Of a DNA stretch of 64,000 bases, positions 9,354 through 19,230 are shown piece after piece. Source of the DNA: Ziziphus jujuba. Lineage: Eukaryota; Streptophyta; Magnoliopsida; Rosales; Rhamnaceae. The translations under genes were made by a program, and so were the position numbers. Under the pieces are notes generated by a model. The model was not told the DNA's origin, ran no database searches, and saw nothing but the letters and a program-made list of their open reading frames with translations. The stretch spans positions 27,838,001 to 27,902,000 of the forward strand of contig NC_083379.1 of assembly GCF_031755915.1 (NCBI RefSeq), written 5' to 3'. How positions within the stretch are numbered: position 1 is the stretch's first letter; each line of letters opens with the position of its first letter.

Positions 9354-12029
9354 ATGGCAGATTCTAGAATAAGAAGAGGGAATCCACCCTTGAGGATCAA
9401 TGAGGAAGAGTCCGTAGCATTCCATGGCGATGACCGAGCTACCGGGAGTGGAGACCAAGTGGATATGAGAGCTGTCTTGGAATCAATACAACAGGTTAGT
9501 GCTCAAGTTGAGCATGTGAATCAAAGAGTGGGAAGACTAGAAGCCTCACAAGGAAGGCCGAATACAAGAAATAGGCAAGAATTCCATGGAGGACGAGGCC
9601 GAGGACGAGGAGGTCGCGAGAGGCCGAGAGAGGAATTTGATGAGGAGCCATTCGACGGCGACTTTGAGGAAGGTATGGATGAAACCTTTGCTGTCCAAGA
9701 TAGAGCTGGCCATGGGAGATATAGGAGGGAAGATACAGATGATGATTTGGGAAATATCAAGGTTAACATCCCACTTTTTATGGGTAAAAGTGATCCCGAA
9801 GCTTATTTGGAGTGGGAAGAAAAAATGGAGATGATTTTTTACTGCCATAACTATTCGGAAGGTAAGAAGGTGAAGTTGGCAGCAATGGAGTTTGGCCATT
9901 ATGCACTCCAATGGTGGAAAAATGAGCAAAGCACCCGAAGGAGAGTTGGTGATGACTTAATTATAACATGGCGACAAATGAAAGGAGCCATGAGGCAGCG
10001 GTTTGTGCCATCCCATTACAATAGGTTGCTGCATCAACGGCTTCAATCTTTGTCTCAAGGAAGTAGGTCCGTGGAGGATTATTACAAAGAGATGGAGATG
10101 TTAATGATGAGGCTGAATATGAATGAGGATAGGGAGGCAACCATGGCAAGATTTCTTGGAGGGTTAAACCGAGACATTGCCAACCAACTTGAATTACAAC
10201 AACACTTGGAATTGGAGGAGATGTTGCATGTAGCAATTAAGCTTGAGAACCAATTCAAGAGGAGGGGTGTTAGTACACGGTTTGGAGGAGTTTCTAGCAG
10301 TGGAAGGACAAGTTCAAGTGGCTGGAAAAACAATTCCACTTATGAAAACAAGTTGAAGCCGAAATTAGGAGAAGAAACTACCAACCGGCCAAGAAGGGAG
10401 GTTAAGACCGAATCTGTCCAAGCACTTAGAGGTGAGATAAAATCTGATCCTAAACCTCAAAAATCCAGAGAAATAATTTGTTTTAAGTGCCAAGGAAGAG
10501 GACACATAGCCAGCCAATGCCCAAATAGAAGAATCATGGTATTAAAGGGTGATGGTGAGCTGGAACCCGCAAGTGAAGAAAGTGGGGCTGAAACCGAGCA
10601 AGAGGAGGATTGCAATGAAGATGAAGTCGAGCCTGTAGATACATCTAATGCCGAGTTGAGCTTGGTTTCAAGGAGAGTACTTGCTGTCTACAAAGATGAA
10701 GAGCAGATACAAAGGGAAAACATCTTCCACACTCGCTGCGAAATACAAGGTAAAATTTGTAGCATGATTATAGATAGTGGGAGTTGTACTAATGTGATAA
10801 GTAATCTTGTAGTTGATAAATTAGGCTTGAAAACAATTAAACATCCAAAACCTTATAGATTACAATGGCTTAATGATAGTGGTGAGATGAAAGTAAACAA
10901 ACAAGCCAAAGTAAAATTTAATATAGGTAGATATGAGGATGTAGTTTTATGTGATATTCTACCCATGATTGCTGGACATATACTATTAGGTAGACCATGG
11001 CAATTTGATAAAGATGCTACTCATTTTGGTCGAGAAAATAGTATTGTTTTCAGGTTTAAAGGGAAGAAGGTCAAGCTGGAACCATTATCTCCTAAAGAGG
11101 TTTACAAAGACCAATTACAAATACAACAATGGAGAGAAGCCGAAAAGCTCAAGGAAAAAGCAAGTATGGCACCAACGGCTTCACCATCCTTTCAAGAAGG
11201 TAAGAATGAGGTTGCTGATCAAGGTAAGGTTTCTAAGACTCATATTGAGTGGAAAGATCAAGGAAAAACCGAAAGAAAGGGGAAAGAAAGTGGCAAACCC
11301 GAGAGCTTGGAGAAGGAAGGGAAATCCGAAGGTTTGCGCCAATCCAAGGGGGAGAAAGAAAAAGAAAGAAAAGAAAGGTCAAGTAGCAACTTTTATTTGA
11401 GTTTAGGGGATATTAATAAGGTTATTGAGTGTAAGAAACCTTTGCTGGTCATAATTTATAAAGAAAATTATTTTAATGATCAAACTAACTTTGAAGAACT
11501 TGAATTGCCAAGTTCAATGATTTCTCTTTTGAAAGAATTTGGAGATGTCTTCCCAAATGAAATTCCAATTGGACTACCATCCAATCAAGAGGGAAAAGGT
11601 GAGCTTGCTGTCCAAGGTAAGTCTTCTAATACTCAGGTTGTGTGGAAAAATTTTATTAAAACCAAGAGTGAGAAATTTGGTGCAAAAGCTGAGAGTGAGG
11701 AAGGTGAGATGGCCGTGAGTGGGAAAGGAAAAGGAAGACAAGAATGGAAAAATATAAATTTTTATCTTAGCTTTGGTGATGTTAATAAATTAATTATGAA
11801 TAAGAAATCATTGCTGACCATGAATTTTAAAGATACTTATTTAAAGATGTCTTTATTGCATAGAACTTTATCTGCATTGTTGAGAGCTTTACTTAGTGGC
11901 AATTTGAAAATTTGGGAAATATTGTTTGCTAACTTTAAAAGGTGTAATTTTTACCATAATGAGCATGTATTTCTAGATTTTGATGTAATAGTGTTTGACC
12001 CAGGAAAATTGGTTTGGTTTCACTTATGA
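9354..12029 (+). CDS. Gypsy-N Gag-protease polyprotein with shuffled Pol pieces
   Basis: The start at 9,354 (MADSRIRRGNPPLRI) is preferred over the upstream ATG at 9,336 because Gypsy-2 starts at the same residue. The order is: Arg/Gly-rich N-terminal part; gag core with YLEWEEKMEMIFYCHNY and RSVEDYYKEMEML; zinc knuckle CFKCQGRGHIASQC (10,479-10,520); acidic stretch; aspartic protease with DSG at 10,773-10,781 and ILLGRPWQFD; charged linker with FYLSLGDINKVI. A second, related copy of that linker follows ([12 protein letters not shown]). Then come about 20 residues of integrase ([15 protein letters not shown]), about 20 of RT thumb (KRCNFYHNEHVFLDF) and the start of the integrase C-terminal domain, stopped by TGA at 12,027-12,029. 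No RT or integrase core is present. The long frame suggests Gag and protease may still be made. Confidence 0.9.
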   Translation: MADSRIRRGNPPLRINEEESVAFHGDDRATGSGDQVDMRAVLESIQQVSAQVEHVNQRVGRLEASQGRPNTRNRQEFHGGRGRGRGGRERPREEFDEEPFDGDFEEGMDETFAVQDRAGHGRYRREDTDDDLGNIKVNIPLFMGKSDPEAYLEWEEKMEMIFYCHNYSEGKKVKLAAMEFGHYALQWWKNEQSTRRRVGDDLIITWRQMKGAMRQRFVPSHYNRLLHQRLQSLSQGSRSVEDYYKEMEMLMMRLNMNEDREATMARFLGGLNRDIANQLELQQHLELEEMLHVAIKLENQFKRRGVSTRFGGVSSSGRTSSSGWKNNSTYENKLKPKLGEETTNRPRREVKTESVQALRGEIKSDPKPQKSREIICFKCQGRGHIASQCPNRRIMVLKGDGELEPASEESGAETEQEEDCNEDEVEPVDTSNAELSLVSRRVLAVYKDEEQIQRENIFHTRCEIQGKICSMIIDSGSCTNVISNLVVDKLGLKTIKHPKPYRLQWLNDSGEMKVNKQAKVKFNIGRYEDVVLCDILPMIAGHILLGRPWQFDKDATHFGRENSIVFRFKGKKVKLEPLSPKEVYKDQLQIQQWREAEKLKEKASMAPTASPSFQEGKNEVADQGKVSKTHIEWKDQGKTERKGKESGKPESLEKEGKSEGLRQSKGEKEKERKERSSSNFYLSLGDINKVIECKKPLLVIIYKENYFNDQTNFEELELPSSMISLLKEFGDVFPNEIPIGLPSNQEGKGELAVQGKSSNTQVVWKNFIKTKSEKFGAKAESEEGEMAVSGKGKGRQEWKNINFYLSFGDVNKLIMNKKSLLTMNFKDTYLKMSLLHRTLSALLRALLSGNLKIWEILFANFKRCNFYHNEHVFLDFDVIVFDPGKLVWFHL

Positions 12030-12461
12030 AAGGAAAGGTTTCCTAAACAAAGAAAGTCAAAGCTCATGCCGCCTATGGATGGACTTTTTCAAGTTTTGGA
12101 GCCGAATAACAAGAATGCCTGCAAGCTTGATTTACCGGGTGAGTATAACATGAGTGCTGCATTTAATGTTACTGATTTAACTCCTTTTGCTGCAGGTGAT
12201 GATCTTGATTTGAGGACAAATCCTCAAGAGGAGGGGAATGATGTGATTCCGCCCGAGCCCGCTCCACCGATAACCCGCTGGGGTGCTGACTCGACACGGA
12301 TGAAGACTAGGCCAATCACAAGAGCTCAAATTAAGAGATTTAAGGGCAACCTGGGAGTATTTATACAGAGGGTAATCAATCTCAACAGGGCTTGTCCATA
12401 CTTGAAGATACAAAGCCTATTCGAAGCATCCAAGTGGTGGAAGCTGATACGGACCGGGTGA
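12030..12461 (+). pseudogene. Gypsy-N integrase C-terminal tail beyond a TGA stop
   Basis: It is in the same frame as the preceding ORF and separated only by TGA 12,027-12,029, where Gypsy-2 has an Arg codon in the context HLRKERFPEQRKSK. It encodes FQVLEPNNKNACKLDLPGEY, FNVTDLTPFAAGDDLDLRTN and then, inside the 3' LTR from 12,239, the Pro-rich and basic tail ending near 12,461. The first half resembles the SH3-like C-terminal module of gypsy integrases. With the integrase core missing it is a relic, unless stop read-through makes a Gag-Pro-tail fusion. Confidence 0.82.
12226..12238 (+). promoter_or_regulatory. Polypurine tract of Gypsy-N
   Basis: AAGAGGAGGGGAA abuts the first TG of the 3' LTR at 12,239. 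It is the plus-strand primer site, and its position fixes the LTR boundary. The equivalent tract in Gypsy-2 is at 18,225-18,237 on the minus strand. Confidence 0.92.
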
Positions 12462-13374
12462 CGATTTTGGTACATTTTTGGAGTCCGGGAAGCATGAAAT
12501 GGTTCCAATGCTTTATGGGTTCAATACATATGCCTAAGAGGTCATGGAATCAAGTTAAATCAGCCTCAAATGCAATCAAAAAGGGCTTGTACGGACAGCA
12601 TCAACAATTTGGCCGAATTTGCTGTATTGCTTGCTGGCTTTACTGTATTTTACTGTATTAGCCTTTTCTTATTTTTCCAAGCATGGGCAACGTGTGGGAC
12701 TTCATATTCAGCTTATTTGGCATCCTAAAAAGCATCTAGAAGCTGATTTGAAGCTCAAAGAGGTCAAAGATTGATCAAAGTCAACTTGATCAAAAAGGCT
12801 AGCATTTTTAGTTTCCTAATTTGTTTTTACCTTTTGTTTTAGGAAACTACCATTACTTTTTGGCTTTTATTTATTTATTTTCTGGAAAAATAACTTTAGG
12901 AAGGTTTTTATTTTATTCTTTCCATTGTAAATTAATTAATTCCTAATTTAATATAAAGGAATTAATTAATCAAACTTAGATTAGGAAAGGAAGTATAGTT
13001 TCAGCCAACTAGGTTTCTTTATGTGTGGTGGCTGGTTTTCTTTATGTTCTAGGGTTTTATTTCGTGGCTTTGTAGCCTATTTAAAGGCTTAGTGATCAAT
13101 AACAATACAACTTTGATTTGATTGAGAAAATACTTGTGAGATTAATTATCTCTTTGTTCTCTGAGAACACCTAAAACACCATTAGAGAATTGGTTGTTTT
13201 AGCTTGACTTATCAATAGGTTTTTCATCCCCTATTGTGGCGTCTACATTATACCAAGGTTTCTAACCACAGGTTGGTTAGGGGTTGAGGTCCATTCCATT
13301 AGAACTTGAACTTAATTAAAGATCCGGGCTAATATAATACGGGTTTAGGAGCAGGTCGTCCTAGGTTCGTATCA
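12239..13374 (+). repeat. Gypsy-N 3' LTR
   Basis: 1,136 bp, TGATGTGATTCC to GGTTCGTATCA. It keeps the 36 bp missing from the 5' LTR. The pol frame ends about 220 bp inside it. It is followed by the second CCTAC duplication at 13,375. Confidence 0.92.
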
Positions 13375-14056
13375 CCTACTACCTTGTGTTAATGATTGAA
13401 GTCTTTGATGCAGCAGCCTATGGTAATGAGTCAGTACAAATTGCTTTCTCATGGCTCTCTTCATGTGTTGCCAAGTAGTAATCAATTCATCACCTACTCT
13501 TCTTTGGGTACTTTGCTCATTTTTCCACCATTGAAGTGCATAATGACCAAATTCCAAAGCTGTCAATTTAACTTTCTTTCCCTCCAAATAGTTATGATAG
13601 TCGAATACCATCTCCATTCACTCCTCCCACTCTAAGTAAGCCTCCGGGTCACTTTTTCCCATAAAAGGTAGTATGTTGACCTTAATATTTCCAAGATCAT
13701 AATCCTCATTCGTTGCTGGTCTCCCATGGGTTGTCCATCTTTGGAGTGCAAAAGTATCAACAACCTCCTCTTCAAAATCATCTCCAAAGTTACATTCCCT
13801 AAATTATTCTCTAGGTTGTCCACGGCATCCTCGACCTCAACCTTGGCCTCCATGTGCATCAAACTTTGTATTTGGCCCACCTTGAGAATTTTCCACTCTA
13901 TCCAATCTTTGATCTAGGTGATCGCCATCATGTCGGTATGTTCGCCTCCAATTCCCATTACTCTTGAGTCATCTTTGAACCCCACGGATTTGTCTTCATT
14001 AATTCTTAATGATCCATCTCCTCTTCTCATCCTTGAATCTATCATGTTAGTAAAAA
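13375..14056 (-). pseudogene. Gypsy-1 gag, N-terminal part
   Basis: Read leftwards from about 14,056, the minus strand matches the gag N-terminus of Gypsy-N and Gypsy-2 (a RRGDGSLRINED-like start, then the gag core with MEMVFDYHNYLEGKKVKL and HYALQWWKNEQSTQRRVGDEL). Frameshifts split it into pieces at 13,880-13,632 and 13,617-13,372. It ends at the right-hand target duplication of Gypsy-N and resumes at 7,112, which shows that Gypsy-N interrupts this gag. Confidence 0.85.
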
Positions 14057-15132
14057 TAATACAAAAATCCTCACAAGATTCACTTCCTCACATGTTTCAC
14101 ACAAACAAGGTCTCGACACTCGTGTTTGCACACTAGTTTTGGCTTTTACCCTCTTTTAAGCTCACACTCTCTTGCCTTTTTTTACTCAAAGAATTATTGT
14201 AAAGTTGTAATTAAAACATAAACAAAACAACAACTAGATCACAATTATGTTTTAATTAAACTTATCAACAAAACAGTAGCCAAAAAAAAAAAAAAAAAAC
14301 AAACGGTATCGAGTAAATTAATAAAACCTAGTTCTCAAATTTTCTAAGCAAAAACAAGGTAAAGCAACAAGAAAATTTTGGTATGAATAAAAAGCTGACA
14401 GAATATTACTAAACCAATAATTCAAGGATAAAATATAGAGAAAGAAATTCAAACACGAACAAGAACAAATTGAACAAAAATATAGGATAATTGTTAGTTA
14501 TTGTTCTTTGTAATTCAAGTTTTTGTATCAAATCCTGTAACTAATTTTAATCCAAATAATTTTTGCACTTAAAAAATACAAATTTCCAGCAGCAATAGAA
14601 AATTCCAGCAACTCTAAATATCACAAGCCAAAATTTCCAGCTTAAACAATTTCAAACTCCAATTTTCAACAAACCTGCCATTTTTTTTTATTCGGCATTT
14701 TTTTTTTTTTATTCACCCACAGAACTTTAAACACAACTCCAGTAGCAAGAATCAACAACAAAATTGCAATTCTAACACCAAAATCCCACAAACCCCGAGA
14801 CCACCAAAATATAAATTTGCAAATTTTGTGAATTTGTAATTTATTGCCGCAAATACACTATTTGAATGCAATTAAATAAGATTAAAATACAACGAAAAAT
14901 CAACAAAGAACCAAATTAACAAGAACAAAGATGAAAAAAAAAAAACCAACAAACTAAGAAGCAAAAATACGGTAAACAAGGAAAACCTAATTTGACTAGG
15001 AAGGAGATTTTTTTTTTTTTTTTAAGTGTAGAACATGTATGAGATGGATGCAACCTTAACATAATGTCAAAATCACAGAACAACACAAAAATAAATCAAA
15101 CAAATAAGATCCGTCAAACCAGAACAAAATCT
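14057..15132 (-). other. Gypsy-1 untranslated leader
   Basis: Non-coding leader homologous to the Gypsy-N leader in reverse orientation. It has the same A-rich runs (T/A tracts at 14,281-14,299, 14,682-14,712 and 15,007-15,023) and shared blocks such as the GGTCTCGACACTCGTGTTTG stretch near 14,110. Nothing else was seen. Confidence 0.75.
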
Positions 15133-15147
15133 TGGTCTAATACCAAA
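15133..15147 (-). promoter_or_regulatory. Primer-binding site of Gypsy-1
   Basis: The minus strand reads TTTGGTATTAGACCA directly after the LTR end. It is a decayed version of the TGGTATCAGAGC primer site used by Gypsy-N. Confidence 0.75.
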
Positions 15148-16283
15148 TGATATGAACATAGGTTGACTTGCGCCTAAATCCATATTATATTAGCCCGGAT
15201 CTCAATTAATTTCAAATTCTTATGGAAAAACCTTAAATCCTAACCAACTTGTGATTAGAAACCTTAGTATAATGAAGATGCCACAATAGGTTATGGAAGC
15301 ACTATTGATAAATCAAAACTAAAACACTCACTCTCTAATTGTGTTTTAGGTGTTCAAAGAGAACTAAGAAAATTCTATTTCACAATTAAATTTCTGAACA
15401 GTATTGAAGGTGCATTCTCCCTGAAAAATAAGCCCCTAAATAGGCTAAAATCACCAAAACAATAAACCCTAAAAAGCTAAGACAAAATCGGCCAAGCATT
15501 GTCAATTTCCTATTGTGGCCGAAATTCCATCCTTTTCCTAATTCTAATTTGATTAATTAATTCCTTTATTTTGAATCATGAATTAATTAATTTAATTGAA
15601 AATAATAAAATAATAACTTCTCTAAGTTAATTTTTCCAGATAATAAATAAATAAAAACCAAATAAAAGACTAATTTCCTAAAACAAAAAGTCAAACTCAA
15701 ATTACGAAACTAGTTGACTAGTTTCACCACTAAGGTATCTTTGACCAATTTCTAGCCTGTAAAGGCTCAAAATCATCTCCCATAGGCCATTTAGGATTCC
15801 AAATAGGATTATTTATGATCCCCATATGTTTCTCTTGGTTGGATCAAAGAGAAAATGCCAAATCAACAAAATACAGTAAAGTCAATAACAAAAACAGCAT
15901 TTTCGCCAAAAACTCCTTCTATGAGCAAACCACCATTTTAGATGCATATGATTCTGAATTTTCTTGATTCCATGAGCTCTTAGTGATATTCATTGAATTC
16001 ATGAAGTGCTGGATCCATTCCTTGCTGCTCGCAGTCCAAAAATGCACTAAAACAGCTACTCGGGTCTGTATCTGCCTCTACCACTTGGATGCTTAGAACA
16101 GGCTTTGTATCTTTGGGTATTGACAAGCACTTTTGAGAATTCATAACTCCCTATATAAAAAAACAAGTCAATTTTCCCTTAAATCTCTTGGCTTGATCCC
16201 TAATGATTGGCCCAATCTTCATCTGTATTGGATCTGCACCCCAGTGGGTCGTTGGTTGGGCAGGCATGTGCGGATTCTCATCA
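15148..16283 (-). repeat. Gypsy-1 5' LTR
   Basis: 1,136 bp between TGATATGAAC (plus strand, 15,148) and GATTCTCATCA (16,283). It aligns in reverse with the Gypsy-N LTRs along its length, including the Pol-tail coding part near 16,190-16,283 and the segment missing from the Gypsy-N 5' LTR. The right neighbour is copia integrase, so this LTR marks the insertion of Gypsy-1 into Copia-2. Confidence 0.88.
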
Positions 16284-17163
16284 TTTTTGTTGACCATTTC
16301 ACAAAATATATTTGGTTTTATCCATTAAAACAAAAATCTGAGGTTTGCTTTGTCTTTATAAAATTCAAAGGTAATGTGGAAAAAATTTTTGAAACAAATA
16401 TTATATCTTTTTACTTGGACAATGGAGGTGAATTTATTAGACTAAAATATTTTTTTGAAACAACTAGTATCACTCATTTTTTAGGCCCACCCCATACACC
16501 AAAGCATAATGGTTATGCAGAACATCATCATAGACATATTCGGGAAACAAGTTTAGCATTATTATATCATGTTGGCTTACCACTAAAATTTTGGTCTCAT
16601 AGTTTGCAAACAACAGTCTACTTAATTAATAAGTTGTCTGCTCCTTCTCTTCATCTGAAATCTCCATTTAAAATTCTTTTCCAAAGGACACCTAATTATC
16701 ATCATGTAAAAGTGTTTGGTTGTCTTTGTTATCCTTGGATTAAACTATACAATAAACACAAATTAAAAGCGACATCCACTCCCTATGTATTTTTAGGATA
16801 TCAACCCAATCTAAGTGCTTACATGTGCTATGATTTTTCTCTTCATAAATTTTACATCTCTAGACATGTAACCTTTGTAGAATCCGTGTTCTCCTATACC
16901 TCTTAATCGGTTTCTCCCAATATTAATGCCAAAAATATTAATAATTAGGATTTACCTATTCCTTCAATTGGTGAACCACACACAACAGTCCCTTTTCTTT
17001 CCACTACATCCAAAGCTCATGATCCTCCATCCTTTTCTATCTCTTTATCACATACTCCCACTAGGATTTCCTCTCCCACCTACCCTTACGTGATGTTACC
17101 TTCTCTAAGTCAAATTCTCTTTCCTAACCTACTCCCTCACCAAATGCTACTCAATCACCTAAT
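16284..17163 (+). pseudogene. Copia-2 integrase and linker (left part)
   Basis: Plus-strand Ty1/copia integrase from the catalytic core onward: FVDHFTKYIWFYPLKQKSEV (first Asp), FYLDNGGEF (second Asp), HNGYAEHHHRHIRET (catalytic Glu), LPLKFWSHSLQTTVYLINKL, VFGCLCYPW and the FLGYQPN post-core segment. The open frame stops at 16,904; a Ser/Pro/Thr-rich linker with stops follows to 17,163. The 5' half of this copia is not in the window because Gypsy-1 entered at 16,283 and its far end is lost. The 3' half of the same family resumes at about 23,640. Confidence 0.9.
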
Positions 17164-18224
17164 TGATACGAACCTAGGACGACCTGCTCCTAAACCCGTA
17201 TTATATTAGCCCGGATCTAATTATGTTCAAGTTCTAATGGTCACCTAGACCCCTAACCAACCTGTAATTAGAAACCTTGGTATATAATGAAGACGCCACA
17301 ATAGGTGATGGAAGGCCTATTTATAAGTCAAACTAAAATACTTATTCACTAACGGTGTTTTAGGTGTTCAAAAGAACAAAGAGAATTCAATCTCACAGAT
17401 AATTTTCTCTATAAAATTCAAGCTTGATTTCTCATTGAAAATAAGCCTTTAAATAGGCTTTGAATTGACAAAATAAAACCCTAAAAGGATTAGGAAATTT
17501 TGGCCAACATAGAATCCAATTAAGAAATTGCCTAATTTCACATCCTTTCCTAATCTAATTTGGATTAATTAATTCCCTTATTTTGAATATGAATTAATTA
17601 ATTTAGAATGAAAATAATAAAATAATAACTTTCCTAAACTTATTTGTCCAGCAAATAAATAAATAAAAACCCAAAAAGTCAAACATAAATTAGGAAACGG
17701 ATTGACTAGTTTGACAACTAAGCTGACTTATGTCTAATGTTCGAGCTAACTTATGTCTGCTTGGTGTCCGAGCTAACTTATGTCTGATGTCTGGGCTAAC
17801 TTATGTTTGCCTAATGTCCTAACAAAGTTACGTCTGATGTCCAAAGTTTGAAGTTCGATGTCAGATGTCCGATGTAAAATGACCGATGTATGATGTCTGA
17901 ACACAGATGTTCGATGTATGGGTGTCCGATGTAAAATGTCCGATGTCCAATGTATGGGTGTCCGATGTAAAATGTCCGATGTATGATGTCTGATGACAGC
18001 TACCAAGGTCCATATCAACCTCCACCACTTGGATGCTTAAAACATGCCTTGTATCTTTAAGTATGGACAAGCCCTGTTGAGAATGAATTACTCCTTGGAT
18101 AAAGGCGGCAAGGTTGTCCTTAAACCTTTTAGCTTGAGCCCTAGTGATCAGTCCGGTCTTCATCCTTATCGGATCAGTACCCCAGGGAGTTGTCGGTTGT
18201 GCGAGCTCAGGCGGATTTGCATCA
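17164..18224 (-). repeat. Gypsy-2 3' LTR
   Basis: Plus strand from TGATACGAACC (17,164) to GGATTTGCATCA (18,224). The outer parts align with the other family LTRs, but the middle (about 17,718-18,000) is replaced by a minisatellite absent from the Gypsy-N and Gypsy-1 LTRs. Confidence 0.88.
17718..18000. repeat. Minisatellite inside Gypsy-2 LTR
   Basis: Two repeat types are adjacent. About 17,718-17,820 repeats a GAGCTAACTTATGTCTG-like unit three to four times. About 17,840-18,000 repeats a GTCCGATGT core, including a roughly 36-bp higher-order unit (TGTATGGGTGTCCGATGTAA and following) in two near-identical copies near 17,916 and 17,953. On the minus strand the Pol tail frame runs into it and would encode repeats of the type GHFTSDTHT. 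Confidence 0.85.
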
Positions 18225-18237
18225 TTCCCCTCCTCTT
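18225..18237 (-). promoter_or_regulatory. Polypurine tract of Gypsy-2
   Basis: The minus strand reads AAGAGGAGGGGAA immediately before the LTR, identical to the tract of Gypsy-N. Confidence 0.88.
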
Positions 18238-18252
18238 GAAAAGGATTTTCTC

Positions 18253-19230
18253 TCAAATTAAAATCATCACCTGCAAAAAAGGAGACAAATCAGCAACATT
18301 GAATGTAGCACTAACATTATACTCACTCAGCAAATCAAGTTTGTAAGCATTGTCATTTATCCACTCCAAAACTTGAAAAGGTCCATCTCCTCTCAGCATC
18401 AATTTTGATTTCCGCTGTTCGGGAAACCTCTCCTTTCTTAGGTGCAACGACACCCAATCTCCAGGTTCAAACACAACATGTTTTTGGCCTTGATTAGCAT
18501 TCCTTATATATTACTCGATCCTCCTCTTAATATTTGCCTTAGTTTTTTCATGAATGCACAAGATCAGCTTTTTGTTTCCCAACTATATTAGCACGTTCAC
18601 TTAAAGGTAAAGGTGTTAGATCTAATGGAGTCAAAGGATTAAAACCATAAACAATTTCAAAAGGAGTAAATTTAGTTGCTGAATTCAAAGACTTATTATA
18701 AGCAAATTCAACATGTGGCAAACAATCCTCCCAAGTTCTCAAATTTCGACTAATTAATGCTCTCAACAATGCAGACAAAGTTCTATTCACTACTTTGGTT
18801 TGTCCATCAATTTGTGGATGACAAGTAGTTGAAAATAAAAGCTTAGTACCTAACTTAGCCCATAAATTTTCCAAAAATAACTTAAGAACTTAGTATTTCT
18901 ATCCGAAACAATAGTCCTAGGCATTCCATGTAACCTCACAATTTCTTTGAAAAATAAATTAGCAACATTAGATGTATCATCAGTTTTATTACATGCAATA
19001 AAATGTGCCATCTTAGAAAATTTATCCAAAACAACAAAAATTGGATCCTTACCTGTCCTTGACCTAGGCAAACCAAGAATAAAATCCATAGACAAAGCTA
19101 CCCAAGGATGTGAAGGAATCGGCAAAGGTTGGTACAATCCGTGTAGCTTCAATGTAGACTTAGTCTTTCGGCATTTCAAGCACATTTCACATATTTTCTC
19201 AACATCTCTCTTCATTTTAGGCCAATAAAA
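18253..19230 (-). pseudogene. Gypsy-2 integrase
   Basis: Read leftwards from 19,230: the end of the zinc-binding part ([14 protein letters not shown]), the core with [10 protein letters not shown] (first Asp), [16 protein letters not shown] (second Asp), then a frameshift near 18,860 and [19 protein letters not shown]. The usual gypsy motif here is GQTEVVN, so the catalytic Glu has become Lys. [21 protein letters not shown] and the SH3-like C-terminal piece FEPGDWVSLHLRKERF with FQVLEWINDNAYKLDL follow. Even without the shift this enzyme would not join DNA strands. No chromodomain was recognised; the frame continues as a Pro-rich tail into the LTR. Confidence 0.88.

Larger units (their letters stand above)
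7118..13374 (+). mobile_element. Gypsy-N: complete, young, non-autonomous Ty3/gypsy element
   Basis: This 6,257-bp element has both LTRs (7,118-8,217 and 12,239-13,374), a perfect 5-bp target duplication, a tRNA-iMet primer site and a polypurine tract. Its internal frame encodes Gag and protease but not RT, RNase H or a complete integrase. By eye the two LTRs differ by only about nine substitutions plus one 36-bp gap, so insertion is recent relative to the decayed Gypsy-1 it entered. It landed in the gag gene of its own family. Movement would require RT and integrase from an autonomous relative. Confidence 0.9.
3350..16283 (-). mobile_element. Gypsy-1: Ty3/gypsy element, 3'-truncated and nested
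   Basis: Minus-strand Ty3/gypsy element read from its 5' LTR at 16,283-15,148 through PBS, leader, gag, protease, RT and RNase H. It ends abruptly at about 3,350 where copia sequence begins, so integrase, polypurine tract and 3' LTR are missing. It is interrupted by Gypsy-N (7,118-13,374) and by solo LTR 2 (5,461-6,469). Removing both insertions rejoins gag and protease in the order seen in Gypsy-2. Many stops and shifts, for example a stop inside the zinc knuckle, show it is dead and older than Gypsy-N. Confidence 0.85.
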
